Origin: Io17-Chloro-G2 sp965226915
Lineage (GTDB): Bacteria; Chloroflexota; Dehalococcoidia; Lucifugimonadales; UBA3495
Length of the DNA: 64,000 nt
Reading direction: 5' to 3'
Assembly (NCBI GenBank): GCA_965226915.1
Contig: CBDDEJ010000011.1
Location: forward strand, 682,001-746,000
A model generated the notes under the pieces. The model made no database searches, was not told where the DNA came from, and worked only from the letters and a program-made list of their open reading frames with translations. Positions 1-9,383 of the stretch are shown here, one piece after another (within the stretch, counting starts at the first letter, position 1; each line of letters begins with the position of its first letter). The translations under genes and the position numbers were made by a program.

Positions 1-737
1 TGCTTCCAGAACCGTCGAAAGTGAATTCGTCCAGTTCGCGTTATCGGACTTGGGTTCCTATCCCAAGTATTTCCCGCGCATGGCCGACATCAACCGCCGG
101 GGACCCGACGTGCTGGGCGGCATCCCCAGGTTGGCCTCACTCACCGCGCTTTCCGCCCACCACCAGCTGGAAGAAAACGTGGCCATGGTGGACGCCCGGC
201 CCGAAAAGGACCATAACTCAGGGCACATCGGTGGTTCTTTCTCCGTTCCATTCGGCAACAACTTCGCAACTTGGGTGGGCTGGGTAGTGCCTTGGGGCAC
301 TCCTTTGATATTCCTGGCGTCGGATCCAAGTACGTATCGGCTACGACCGGCTCAACGGCTACGTGGACGGAGGAGTGGATGGTTGGAGGTCGGCGGGCCT
401 CCCGGTGGCGGTTTCCAACAGGATGGGACTAGATGACCTTAATTCTGTTTTGTCGCAACCGGCCGCCCCCATGATCATTGACGTGCGCCAGCGCAGCGAG
501 TTTCACAGCGGCCACATTGCGGGCGCATTTAACATTGAGCTGGGAGAATTGCAAGACCACTTGGACGGGCTGCCCAGAGAGATCCCCATAGTAACCGTGT
601 GCGCCGCCGGAATGCGGGCGACCATCGCGGGAAGCATTTTGCACCGTGACGGAAGGGACAACATTCAAGTAGTAGATGAGGCCGGCACACCCGCTTGGAT
701 CGAAAGAGGATACCCTTCGTCCACCGGCGATGAATGA
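1..737 (+). pseudogene. MBL-fold/rhodanese protein, 3' part, frameshifted
   Basis: The reading frame is open from base 2 and continues past the left edge, so the N-terminus is missing. The visible part matches the C-terminal half of metallo-beta-lactamase-fold proteins that carry tandem rhodanese domains. The first domain contains DARPEKDHNSGHIGGS. Near base 310-340 the frame changes: the expected continuation RIGYDRLNGYVDGGVDGW lies in another frame, then reads into a second rhodanese domain with a likely active-site Cys in VTVCAAGMRA, ending at 737. Such proteins act in sulfane-sulfur handling, often as persulfide dioxygenase-like enzymes. Either a real frameshift or a sequencing indel explains the break. 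Family assignment is confident; functionality is doubtful. Confidence 0.7.
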
Positions 738-784
738 CCAAGCTTTGCTAGAGCCCGGAAACCCCTGAAACCGGGGAAACCGGT

Positions 785-1564
785 TTAGTGGCGAGTCCGA
801 TACCAGTAGTCCCACGGCTGCTTGTGGTCCTTCGTGGGCAAGACCGGCTGGCGGGTGGCGATCTTATACATCGCCATAAGCGCCACGCCAGCCACGAACC
901 CCCCAACGTGGGCAAAAAAGGCAATGTCCACCTGCCGGGATACCCCAATCGACAAAAGCCCTTGAACCAGCTGCCACGCGAACCATGCCCCCAACAGCCA
1001 CAAGGCGCGAATCTCTATGGCCGTAATGATATACATCACGATGAACGTCTTAATACGGTTGAAGGGGAACATCAGAATGTAAGCGCCCATCACGCCGGAT
1101 ATTGCCCCGCTGGCCCCCACCAGCGGCACCTGAGAATGGGCGTCCACCGCCAGGTGCGTCAAGGCCGCCAACACGCCTGCCGCTAGGTAAATGATCAGAT
1201 ATTTCACATGCCCGATGCGGTCCTCGACGTTATCGCCGAACACCCACAAGAACATCATATTTCCGGCCAGGTGAAACAATCCGCCATGGATGAACATTGA
1301 AGAAAGTAGGGTCGTGGAGGTGGGTAGCGGAGTCTCAATATCGAAGTCCGGATGGGAGAATGCTTCTCCAAAGGTTAATTCTTCAGGTATGAACCCCCAC
1401 TTAAAGAAGAAGTTTGCCAATTCTTGATTCCCGTCGCCAAACAGCATTCCGAACCCGCCCAATCCCAGTTCGAAAATAAAAACCAGGACGTTGAGTCCGA
1501 TGAGCGCTACGTTGACGACGGGGAAAGTGTCGTGCCGGACGTCTGCGTCGGAATAAGGAAACAC
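785..1564 (-). CDS. rhomboid family intramembrane serine protease
   Basis: A 259-residue membrane protein that should cleave transmembrane substrates within the bilayer. The catalytic dyad is visible: Ser152 in GASGAISG and His219 in AHVGGFVAG, each in a hydrophobic helix, with the conserved HLAGNMMFLWVFG segment near residues 98-110 that forms part of the rhomboid core. The first helix is at about residues 15-35. The length fits the minimal six-helix class. It is transcribed away from the rhodanese remnant and is followed upstream by the cytidylate kinase-like gene on the same strand, 67 bases apart, so the two may be co-transcribed. The natural substrate cannot be told from sequence. Confidence 0.9.
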   Translation of the reverse strand: MFPYSDADVRHDTFPVVNVALIGLNVLVFIFELGLGGFGMLFGDGNQELANFFFKWGFIPEELTFGEAFSHPDFDIETPLPTSTTLLSSMFIHGGLFHLAGNMMFLWVFGDNVEDRIGHVKYLIIYLAAGVLAALTHLAVDAHSQVPLVGASGAISGVMGAYILMFPFNRIKTFIVMYIITAIEIRALWLLGAWFAWQLVQGLLSIGVSRQVDIAFFAHVGGFVAGVALMAMYKIATRQPVLPTKDHKQPWDYWYRTRH

Positions 1565-1631
1565 GCCCGTTCAGCCTAACGTCTTGATATGCGGGGCGCG
1601 ACGGCGACCCCGGTACCGCGGATAAGAGAGA

Positions 1632-2330
1632 TCAAGACTCCAGGTCCCCACAGGCGTGGACGATGGCGGCGGCGGCGGTTTTGGCCGTGATCTTGTCCAT
1701 GTTCAACATCATATGGTACCGGGATGGATCGGTGGGGCTAGCCTTGTAGATCTTTCGAAAAAAGGTCACCCACGCCTCATCCAACTCCCGAACGTATACC
1801 TCCGCCTCCTCCCGGTCCAGATGCTCCCGTTGCATCATCGTCTCGACCCGCATTTCAATCGGCGCCAGCAAGCCAACGTGGACCACGCCGGGGGTGTTGG
1901 CTAAGATCACGTTCGCGCCCCGGCCGATGATCACCACATCTCCCCCGTGATACAGGTCCATCACGACTTTCGTGGTCGCTTCAAGAAACGCCTTGTCGTC
2001 GATGTGAGAAGGCGGCGTCGTCTCCCCGGAGAGTTCGGCGAAGGTTTCAGGGGGCAGAGTCTCGATTCCCCTGCCAAAATATGGCTCGCCGCTAACCCCG
2101 GCCACCGCCGACCGCTCCAGCATGGTTTGAACAAACCGTCCCAGCCGGTCCCGAAACCTCACCACCCGCTGCTCTTTATCGATGAGCGCCCCCACTGGAG
2201 TACCCACCAACCGGGCAGCCTGTGTGAAAACCAGGCGGTCCACAAAGTTGATATTCAATTCATGCGAAACCATCTGCCCGACGGTCACCGACCCGCAGCC
2301 GATGGGACCGTTTATGGTGATCACCGGCAT
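1632..2330 (-). CDS. cytidylate kinase-like family protein
   Basis: About 232 residues, resembling the cytidylate-kinase-like family (nucleoside monophosphate kinase fold). The glycine-rich N-terminal loop GPIGCGSVTVG lacks the lysine of a classical P-loop, as is common in this family, so real CMP kinase activity is uncertain. The segment DVVIIGRGANVILANTPGVVHV (about residues 135-156) and the arginine-rich lid-like region MRVETMMQREHLDREEA are typical. I chose the ATG at 2330 because GGAGGG lies five bases before it; a longer frame from 2351 has no comparable ribosome site. Substrate unknown. Confidence 0.75.
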   Translation of the reverse strand: MPVITINGPIGCGSVTVGQMVSHELNINFVDRLVFTQAARLVGTPVGALIDKEQRVVRFRDRLGRFVQTMLERSAVAGVSGEPYFGRGIETLPPETFAELSGETTPPSHIDDKAFLEATTKVVMDLYHGGDVVIIGRGANVILANTPGVVHVGLLAPIEMRVETMMQREHLDREEAEVYVRELDEAWVTFFRKIYKASPTDPSRYHMMLNMDKITAKTAAAAIVHACGDLES

Positions 2331-2535
2331 GACATCCCTCCATTGGACCAAGTCTTGTGAACCAGGTCTAGTGAATCATATAAACCAAATCCCGCCAAAA
2401 CAAGGCGCGCCTTGATGAACCGGCTGTTGGAGCGATTCATCTGAGCGCGCTCATGCGTATCCATGGAACCCGCTCCGCCACGGTTATTGCCCACGGTTTT
2501 TGCAATGGCTTAGCCAATTGGAGCCTGATCATAGG

Positions 2536-3117
2536 CTAATTAGTCGCGGCGCCCATCAGACGGGTCCTTCTCCGGGAATACTCATCCACCAAGAGGCCCA
2601 TGGCAAATGAGTCATACCATTCGCCGTCCTTTCGATGGGTCTTCCTCAGGTGGCCTTCCAAGACAAATCCCACCTGGCGGAACATCTGCAGCGCATGTTC
2701 GTTATATTCGGGAATGTCGGCCCATACCCGGTGCAGCCCCAGGTTCGAAAAGCTCTCATCCAAAAGCTTGATCAGCGCCATCGTCCCGTAATGGTGGTGC
2801 CACAAGTCCTTTCGTCCGATGATAAGCACCAGTTGGGCTTCAACTAAAGGCCATTCAATAGCAAGCTGCCCCTCGCCAATGTGGTCCCCATCGGTAGAGT
2901 ACACCGAGAAGAACTTCCGGTCTTCCGAGGCAAAAGTCCCTTCCCAATCGTCCTGGGATGAATCCAAAATCGTGTGGGGAGAATAGCCTAGATGCATGGG
3001 CGACCCATCATCGCCTAATCCGTACCACAAGGAATTAACCTCTGGATCGTCCAACCATTGTCTCATTCGCTGAACGTCTTCTCTGGTCACTGGCGAAAGG
3101 CTTACATCGGGAAACAT
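2536..3117 (-). CDS. GNAT family N-acetyltransferase
   Basis: A 193-residue protein of the RimJ/RimL-like branch of GCN5-related acetyltransferases, which move the acetyl group of acetyl-CoA onto an amine. The C-terminal half carries the diagnostic pattern: LHRVWADIPEYNEHALQMFRQVGF followed by EGHLRKTHRKDGEWYDSFAMGLL, the usual asparagine-containing helix and the final strand. The residues expected to bind acetyl-CoA pyrophosphate lie around IIGRKDLWHHHYGT. The substrate (protein N-terminus, antibiotic or small amine) cannot be inferred. The gene stands alone, followed downstream on its coding strand by about 200 bases without a clear gene. Confidence 0.85.
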   Translation of the reverse strand: MFPDVSLSPVTREDVQRMRQWLDDPEVNSLWYGLGDDGSPMHLGYSPHTILDSSQDDWEGTFASEDRKFFSVYSTDGDHIGEGQLAIEWPLVEAQLVLIIGRKDLWHHHYGTMALIKLLDESFSNLGLHRVWADIPEYNEHALQMFRQVGFVLEGHLRKTHRKDGEWYDSFAMGLLVDEYSRRRTRLMGAATN

Positions 3118-3240
3118 GGTTGCACCCCCGGTCTAATATGCCTCGTTCAAAGTATGGTTAATCAAAAGCGAATCGGTGTTTGTTAAGGATGACGCATTTT
3201 ACCAACGGGACCGTGGGAAATCAATTGTTTACCACGTTAT

Positions 3241-4686
3241 GTAACTGTTCAGACTTGATGAGGTGAATTGGCTCAAAGCCGTTGGAAAAACGCTGGCATG
3301 GCCGGGGGAGTTGTGGCATACCAGGGAGGTGGACACTGAACTAGACCTGAACGCGGCGAGTGGCGAAACTCTGCTGGAGATAATTGCCGGCCAGCGGGCA
3401 GTCATTGCCGATTTGCAAAGGCGGATTGGGGTTCTGGAATCCCGTCCCAACCGGCGCGGGTCGTCGGGGATGCCGGGTAATCAGCCGCACTCCAGCCGGC
3501 AAGCGCCGGAGAAAAAGGAGCCCAGAAAGCCGCGCCGCCATGGCTTCGCCCGCCAGCGCATGACTCCTACCCGGCGGGTGGAGCATGCCGTGGCGGTCTG
3601 TCCCGACTGCGGGACTCACCTGAACGGCGGATGGGTACAGCGAACTCGGGAAGTCATTGAGCTACCGGTGGCTCCGGTAGAAGTGACCGAGCACGCCCTG
3701 GTAGCCCGCATCTGTCCGATATGCCAGCGGCGCCGGCTGCCCAAAGAGGCCCTGCAGGGGGTGGTTCTGGGCCAGCAGCGCCTGGGGGTCAATCTGGTAA
3801 GCCTGATGGTGACCCTGCGGGAGGAGGGACGGTTGCCCATAAGAATCATCCAATGGTACCTGGAGAGCGTCCATCAGTTGCACCTGAGTGTTGGCGCCAT
3901 CGTCCAGGCCGTCCATGGAGTAGCCCGTCAGGCTGAGACGGCGGTGCGAGAGGTGCTCGAGCAAGTCCGCGCCAGTCCCGTGGTGCAGGGCGACGAAACC
4001 GGCTGGCGCCAGGACGGGAGCAACGGCTATGTTTGGACCTTCAGCACTCCCAGCGAACGATACTTCCTGCGTCGGGGTCGGGATAAGGGGGTGGTGGATG
4101 AGGTGCTGGATTCCTCCTTCAGCGGAGTGTTGGTCAGTGATTTCTACGCCGCCTATAACCACTACCCGGGCCTGAAGCAACGGTGCTGGGCTCATCTGCT
4201 GCGGGATATCCATGACCTGAAAGGGTTGTACCCAGAAGACGCTGGGCTGGCTCAGTGGGCCGAGGCGGTTCACCAGGTCTACACGGAGGCCAAGGCCTCG
4301 GTCCTTCCCCGAGCCCAGCCAGGCCATCGCACCCAGCTAATGCTGGAGGAGAAACTAATGGTCTTGGCGCGGCCTTTCCTTAAAGATCCCCTGGCGAAAG
4401 ATCCCCTGGCGGTTCAGGCCAAGCTCTGCCGGCGCATGGAACGGTTCATCAAGGAACTGTTTGTCTTCGTGTCGGACCCAGCCGTGCCCTCAGACAACAA
4501 CGCCGCCGAGCGGAGCCTGCGGCATCTGGTAACCAGTCGCAAGATCAGCGGCGGCGCCCGCTCAGGGCAGGGCGCCGACAGCAAGATGACCTTGGCATCC
4601 CTCTTTGGCACCTGGCGGGCCAGAGGTCTCAATCCCCTCCTGGAATGCCGCCGGTTGCTCACTTCCCCCCAACTCTGAACAGTTTC
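3241..4686 (+). mobile_element. IS66 family insertion sequence, copy 1 (1446 bp)
   Basis: Bounded by the inverted ends GTAACTGTTCAGA and TCTGAACAGTTTC shared by the four copies in the window. It has only the transposase gene, like the single-ORF ISBst12-type subgroup. The eight bases on the left (CACGTTAT) and right (CCTTCGAC) do not match, so there is no target duplication. The right end abuts an IS1380 copy lacking its first 157 bases, so this insertion was followed by or caused a deletion. Confidence 0.92.
3263..4678 (+). CDS. IS66 family transposase (intact)
   Basis: 471 residues from a GTG start. Four conserved CxxC-type cysteines near residues 115-155 (VCPDCGTHLNGG and CPICQRRRL) form the zinc-binding region; the DDE catalytic residues are visible as VVQGDETGWRQDG, VSDFYAAYN and NNAAERSLRHLV. 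A 15-base in-frame duplication gives LKDPLAKDPLAV, also present in copy 2 but absent from copies 3 and 4. The copy reads through the glutamine codon that is a stop in copies 2 and 3, so it could be active. Confidence 0.93.
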   Translation: MNWLKAVGKTLAWPGELWHTREVDTELDLNAASGETLLEIIAGQRAVIADLQRRIGVLESRPNRRGSSGMPGNQPHSSRQAPEKKEPRKPRRHGFARQRMTPTRRVEHAVAVCPDCGTHLNGGWVQRTREVIELPVAPVEVTEHALVARICPICQRRRLPKEALQGVVLGQQRLGVNLVSLMVTLREEGRLPIRIIQWYLESVHQLHLSVGAIVQAVHGVARQAETAVREVLEQVRASPVVQGDETGWRQDGSNGYVWTFSTPSERYFLRRGRDKGVVDEVLDSSFSGVLVSDFYAAYNHYPGLKQRCWAHLLRDIHDLKGLYPEDAGLAQWAEAVHQVYTEAKASVLPRAQPGHRTQLMLEEKLMVLARPFLKDPLAKDPLAVQAKLCRRMERFIKELFVFVSDPAVPSDNNAAERSLRHLVTSRKISGGARSGQGADSKMTLASLFGTWRARGLNPLLECRRLLTSPQL

Positions 4687-5975
4687 CCTTCGACGACCAC
4701 CGCCTGGTCAACAATGCCGGCCTGCTCCTTCCCGCCACCTTGGCCTTGCACCTCGGCCTTTCCCAACTGGTTGACCGGCGCCTGGACCTGGGCCGGGCCC
4801 CAGGCCGAGCCAACACCGGTGACAAGATGATGACGCTGGTGGCATCTGCGTTGGCGGGCGGCGACTGCATCGACGACGCCGATGCGCTGCGCGCCGGCGG
4901 GACAGCCTGCACCCTGGGCAGTGTGCTCAAGGCGCCCTCCACCCTGGGCGCCTTCCTGCGCAGCTTTCGCTGGGGCCACGTCCGCCAACTGGACCGGGTG
5001 AGCCGCGAGTTGCTGGCCCGGGCCTGGCAGGCCGGAGCCGGACCCGGCGACGCACCATTTACCATCGACCTTGATTCGACGATCTGCGAGACCTACGGAC
5101 TGGCCAAGGAGGGCGCCCGCCACCACGGCTACACCGGCGCCCGGGGCTATCACCCGCTGTTGGCCGGCGCCGCCGGCGCCGGCGACGTGCTGATGTCCCG
5201 GCTGCGCGAGGGCCGCGCCAACACCGCCCGCGGGGCCGCCCACTTCCTGCGGGAGACGGTGGGGCGGGTGCGCTACGCTGGCGCCAGCGGGCAGATCACC
5301 CTGCGGGCCGACAGCGGCTTCTATACCCACGCCGTGGTCGCCGTCTGCCGCAAGCTGGACGTGCGCTTCTCCATCACCATCCGCCAGCACAAAAGCCTGC
5401 GCAATCTCATCGAGGCCATACCCGAAGCTGCCTGGACGCCGATTCCCTACTGGATGGACGGCGCCGCCGCTGTGGCCGAGACGACTTATACCCCCTTCCA
5501 GAGTGAGCCGGACGCCGCGCCGGTGCGGCTCATCGTCCGGCGGGTGCAGCCGACCCCCGGTTCCCAACTGGCCCTCTTCGCCACCTACAGTTATCACGGC
5601 TTCATCACCGACCGGGACGGAGAGACCCTGGAACTGGAGGCCGACCACCGCCGCCACGCCGAGATCGAGAATGCGATACGCGACCTCAAGTACGGCGTCG
5701 GGTTGAACCACATGCCGTCCGGCCGCTTCGCCGCCAACGGCGCCTGGCTGGCCGTCCAGGTGATGGCCCACAACCTGGCCCGCTGGACCGCGCGCATCGG
5801 CCTGGGCGAGCAGATCGTGACCACCAAGACCCTCAGGCGACGGTTCTTCTCCCTGGCCGGACGGCTCACCCGCTCGGCGCGCCGCCTCACCCTGCATCTG
5901 CCCCAGCGCTGGCCTTGGGAAACCCAGTTCAGTCGCGCCCTGGCCCGGCTGCGCGCCCTGCCACTCCCAGCCTGA
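4687..5975 (+). pseudogene. IS1380 family transposase, 5'-truncated
   Basis: The first 12 or so codons of the 441-residue transposase are gone. The DDE core is intact: IDLDSTICETYG, LRADSGFYTH and EIENAIRDLKYG. Because the frame stays open leftwards into the end of IS66 copy 1, a chimeric open frame from 4605 exists whose first 27 residues are encoded by IS66 DNA. Without the left inverted repeat this copy cannot move itself but could in principle act on other copies. Confidence 0.85.
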
Positions 5976-6249
5976 CGACCCGTCTGCAACTGACCCGCCA
6001 TCCGGCCAACTGAACGTCCCGGCAAACTCGCGCCAGTCCCGGTCCGCGAGCGCCTCTTCCCGTGTCCTATCCCGCCATCTCGCTCAGCACAGCCACTGCA
6101 GACCGCCATCGGCGCCCCCAAAAGCGCCTGCGACCGCCCGCCAACCTCCCGTCTACCCGAATTCGAGCCCGGATCATCGCGCCTGCAACTCCCTCCCCCC
6201 TCTTCCGCTGTCCTCACCCCCTCCATCCGGGTCCATCGGTGGATTCGGA
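4687..6249 (+). mobile_element. IS1380 family insertion sequence, copy A, 5'-truncated
   Basis: Matches the 1720-bp copies B to D from their base 158 to the right end. The right terminal repeat ATCGGTGGATTCGG is intact and followed by GTAAT, the expected 5-bp target type, but the left terminus and promoter are missing because IS66 copy 1 replaces them. Confidence 0.92.
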
Positions 6250-7119
6250 GTAATGCTCACGGCAGATCTGGCCTGTACTGGTACTGCTGTCCACATCCAC
6301 CATGACAACGTGCACTTCAACCTTGGGGGCTTTACCATTTCGGGCGACGGAACTACAGGCACCGGAATCCATGTGAATGGGGTAGTCTGTCCCGCAAGGT
6401 CGGCCGTGCACATCAACGGCGGCACCGTGACCGGGTTTGATGTAGGGATTGACTTCTGCAAGGTCACCAAGTCCCACATCAACGGTGTGACTGTGACTTC
6501 CAACAAGTCTGTTGGCATCCTGCTCCAAGAAGGAAGTGACAACAACCGGATCAACGGTAGCACCGTCAGTTTCAACGGAACTGGGGCGCAGTTGACGGGG
6601 GGGGTTATTCTAAACAATTCCAATCGCAATGCTATTCACACCATGGACATCAATAATAATCGCTCACCGGGCGTGTTTTTTAGATTCGCCAACTTCAACC
6701 GGATCACTTCTTCCGAGATCATCGACAACGTAGTTACGGGCATCTCCCCAAAAGGGTCAGATGGCATCACGATTCAAAGCAACAACATCTCAGGAAGTAA
6801 CCAGGGAATCTCGATTGCGACAGGAGAGGGAGTTACAATCCGCGGAAACACATCTAGCGACAATAGCGTCGTTGGCATCAAAATATTTGGCGTCAAGGAC
6901 AGTGTGGTGCGCGGCAACATAGCCAAAATTAATACACGCTTTGGGATAGAGGTTGCCGGTAACAGCTTCGACAACCTTTTGCAGAGTAATACAGCCTTAG
7001 GTAACGGAACCGACATGAAAGACCCTAACGCTGCTGCAGGAGGGACCTCTCCTTGTGACAACACCTGGAAGAGCAACACCTTCGTGACAAAGACCGACCC
7101 AGCAGGGTGGATCCAGTAA
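6250..7119 (+). pseudogene. right-handed parallel beta-helix protein, N-terminally cut by IS1380
   Basis: About 289 codons remain. The sequence is a run of irregular coils rich in Asn, Gly, Ser and Thr (NLGGFTISGDGTTGTGIHV, NNRINGSTVSFNGTG, RGNTSSDNSVVGIKIFG), the pattern of NosD/pectate-lyase-like parallel beta-helix proteins, which are usually exported and bind or cut polysaccharide. It starts directly at the right end of IS1380 copy A, at LTADLACTGTAVHIHHDNV, which in intact relatives is preceded by a signal peptide and the first coils. The upstream half is not in the window. A cysteine pair near the C-terminus suggests an extracytoplasmic location. The ATG at 6253 is unlikely to be a native start. 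Confidence 0.75.
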
Positions 7120-7136
7120 AGCACCGAAATCCCTAG

Positions 7137-7281
7137 TACTACAACGACGCGTTATGAGAAAACACGCTCAGGTCTTCTTCTTCAGCTACGGACCGTTCAT
7201 CATGGGAGACTCGCACTCGTTCGTTGCCAGCTTCAAAATCCGCCCACGAGTTACCTTGTAGGATAACGCGTCGTTGTAGTA
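7137..7281 (+). mobile_element. MITE-1 copy a (145 bp, IS701-like ends)
   Basis: Has perfect 19-bp inverted ends TACTACAACGACGCGTTAT, sits between two CTAG tetranucleotides (7133-7136 and 7282-7285) and encodes nothing. Its outer 13 bases match the ends of the IS701 element at 23961-25412, so it is probably mobilised by an IS701-type transposase. Confidence 0.85.
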
Positions 7282-7285
7282 CTAG

Positions 7286-7456
7286 AGGTCTGGCCGGAAA
7301 GCCATTGGCCGGGTTTCGCGCTACGCCAGACAGACGTATTATAGTCTTATATGGCATGATAGTATCTGTAATACGGTTCAATAATCCACTGTTACATCGA
7401 TAATCGTCGCTAAGAAAACGACGACTTGGGGAGAATCGGGGTTTCCGTCCGAGTTT
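7286..7456 (+). mobile_element. MITE-2 copy a (171 bp)
   Basis: Starts AGGTCTGGCCGGAAA and ends with the reverse complement of AAACTCGGACGGAAA, an imperfect inverted repeat (11 of 18 match), with CTAG on both sides. Inside are a 7-bp inverted pair CGTATTA/TAATACG and a hairpin TCGTCG-N9-CGACGA. MITE-1 copy a abuts its left end. Confidence 0.88.
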
Positions 7457-7487
7457 CTAGGGTCAGGTAACCTCCCGCGTCAACTGA

Positions 7488-7514
7488 GGGCTCCGCGAAT
7501 GCGGAGCCCTTTTC
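7488..7514 (+). terminator. rho-independent terminator
   Basis: A perfect 9-bp stem GGGCTCCGC with loop GAAT and the complementary arm, followed by TTTT. It would end rightward transcripts coming out of the MITE-2 region; the gene it originally served is not identifiable. Confidence 0.75.
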
Positions 7515-7532
7515 CTATTCCGCCTTGCACAG

Positions 7533-7751
7533 ATGCGTACTGCATTGATGGCGCTCAAGGAGGCCAGGGCCACGATGGATTTGGTGGGTAAAGTGACCGG
7601 GGAGCTGATCCACAAGCAGGTCGTAGATATACGGGCTCAGGTCCAGTGGCGGTTCACGATAGGGAAAGAGGAAGAGCGGGAAGCGGTGGGAGCGCCAGTG
7701 GTAAACGGGCATGCAGCCGGCGAGTTGCCACCTGAGGATGGGCCGGAGTGA
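7533..7751 (+). CDS. small hypothetical protein, possibly a phage-type remnant
   Basis: 72 residues starting MRTALMALKEARATMDLVGKVTGEL, a basic-acidic helical stretch vaguely like the C-terminal part of small phage or mobile-element proteins. There is no convincing ribosome site, and the frame lies between a terminator and decayed sequence. No function is assigned; it may be a fragment of a longer gene. Confidence 0.3.
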   Translation: MRTALMALKEARATMDLVGKVTGELIHKQVVDIRAQVQWRFTIGKEEEREAVGAPVVNGHAAGELPPEDGPE

Positions 7752-7773
7752 TGACGATTCATCCCAAAGTGGC

Positions 7774-7881
7774 TCAGCTGTGCGGCGCAGTTAACTCGAT
7801 TTGGATATTGTCGGGATCCCGGAACGTCTTTAGCGGAACATTTAGTTCCTTATCACTATGCGGTCGTCGAAACCGCATTTG
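7774..7881 (-). pseudogene. VOC (glyoxalase-fold) family C-terminal fragment
   Basis: Reading leftwards, the frame gives RPHSDKELNVPLKTFRDP and then DNIQIELTAPHS before a stop. FRDPDxxxIEL is the classic last strand of vicinal-oxygen-chelate proteins, whose Glu binds the metal. Nothing upstream continues this domain, so it is a scrap, overlapping in another frame the tail of the zinc-ribbon gene described next. Confidence 0.4.
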
Positions 7882-7937
7882 GCGCAAAATTTCGCCTCTT
7901 GGTCCATTGAATTTCCGCAATTAACACAGGATTTTTG

Positions 7938-9383
7938 GAAACTGTTCAGAGTTGAGGGGAAGTGAGCAACCGGCGGCATTCCAGAAGGGGATTGAGACCT
8001 CTGGCCCGCCAGGTGCCAAAGAGGGATGCCAAGGTCATCTTGCTGTCGGCGCCCTGCCCTGAGCGGGCGCCGCCGCTGATCTTGCGACTGGTTACCAGAT
8101 GCCGCAGGCTCCGCTCGGCGGCGTTGTTGTCTGAGGGCACGGCTGGGTCCGACACGAAGATAAACAGTTCCTTGATGAACCGTTCCATGCGCCGGCAGAG
8201 CTTGGCCTAAACCGCCAGGGGATCTTTCGCCAGGGGATCTTTAAGGAAAGGCCGCGCCAAGACCATTAGTTTCTCCTCCAGCATTAGCTGGGTGCGATGG
8301 CCTGGCTGGGCTCGGGGAAGGACCGAGGCCTTGGCCTCCGTGTAGACCTGGTGAACCGCCTCGGCCCACTGAGCCAGCCCAGCGTCTTCTGGGTACAACC
8401 CTTTCAGGTCATGGATATCCCGCAGCAGATGAGCCCAGCACCGTTGCTTCAGGCCCGGGTAGTGGTTATAGGCCGCGTAGAAATCACTGACCAACACTCC
8501 GCTGAAGGAGAAATCCAGCACCTCATCCACCACCCCCTTATCCCGACCCCGACGCAGGAAGTATCGTTCGCTGGGAGTGCTGAAGGTCCAAACATAGCCG
8601 TTGCTCCCGTCCTGGCGCCAGCCGGTTTCGTCGCCCTGCACCACGGGACTGGCGCGGACTTGCTCGAGCACCTCTCGCACCGCCGTCTCAGCCTGACGGG
8701 CTACTCCATGGACGGCCTCGACGATGGCGCCAACACTCAGGTGCAACTGATGGACGCTCTCCAGGTACCATTGGATGATTCTTATGGGCAACCGTCCCTC
8801 CTCCCGCAGGGTCACCATCAGGCTTACCAGATTGACCCCCAGGCGCTGCTGGCCCAGAACCACCCCCTGCAGGGCCTCTTTGGGCAGCCGGCGCCGCTGG
8901 CATACCGGACAGATGCGGGCTACCAGGGCGTGCTCGGTCACTTCTACCGGAGCCACCGGTAGCTCAATGACTTCCCGAGTTCGCTGTACCCATCCGCCGT
9001 TCAGGTGAGTCCCGCAGTCGGGACAGACCGCCACGGCATGCTCCACCCGCCGGGTAGGAGTCATGCGCTGGCGGGCGAAGCCATGGCGGCGCGGCTTTCT
9101 GGGCTCCTTTTTCTCCGGCGCTTGCCGGCTGGAGTGCGGCTGATTACCCGGCATCCCCGACGACCCGCGCCGGTTGGGACGGGATTCCAGAACCCCAATC
9201 CGCCTTTGCAAATCGGCAATGACTCCCCGCTGGCCGGCAATTATCTCCAGCAGAGTTTCGCCACTCGCCGCGTTCAGGTCTAGTTCAGTGTCCACCTCCC
9301 TGGTATGCCACAACTCCCCCGGCCATGCCAGCGTTTTTCCAACGGCTTTGAGCCAATTCACCTCATCAAGTCTGAACAGTTAC
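7938..9383 (-). mobile_element. IS66 family insertion sequence, copy 2 (1446 bp)
   Basis: Opposite orientation to copy 1, with the same ends (GAAACTGTTCAGA on the left, GAACAGTTAC on the right). Flanking octamers GATTTTTG and GCGGAGAC differ, so there is no target duplication. Like copy 1 it carries the 15-base internal duplication; like copy 3 it carries a TAG stop in the transposase. Confidence 0.92.
7946..9361 (-). pseudogene. IS66 family transposase with in-frame TAG
   Basis: Nearly identical to the intact 471-residue protein but the glutamine codon after KDPLAKDPLAV is TAG, separating a 384-residue front part from the last 80 residues, which hold the catalytic Glu in NNAAERSLRHLV. Without the C-terminal part the enzyme should be inactive. 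Copy 3 has the same stop. Confidence 0.9.

Noticed and set aside
3662..4327. 221-codon open frame opposite the IS66 transposase
   Set aside because: Antisense shadow of the transposase, repeated in each copy.
7137..7456. MITE-1 and MITE-2 as one composite 320-bp element
   Set aside because: MITE-2 occurs alone at four other sites, and MITE-1 joins it in two different relative orientations.
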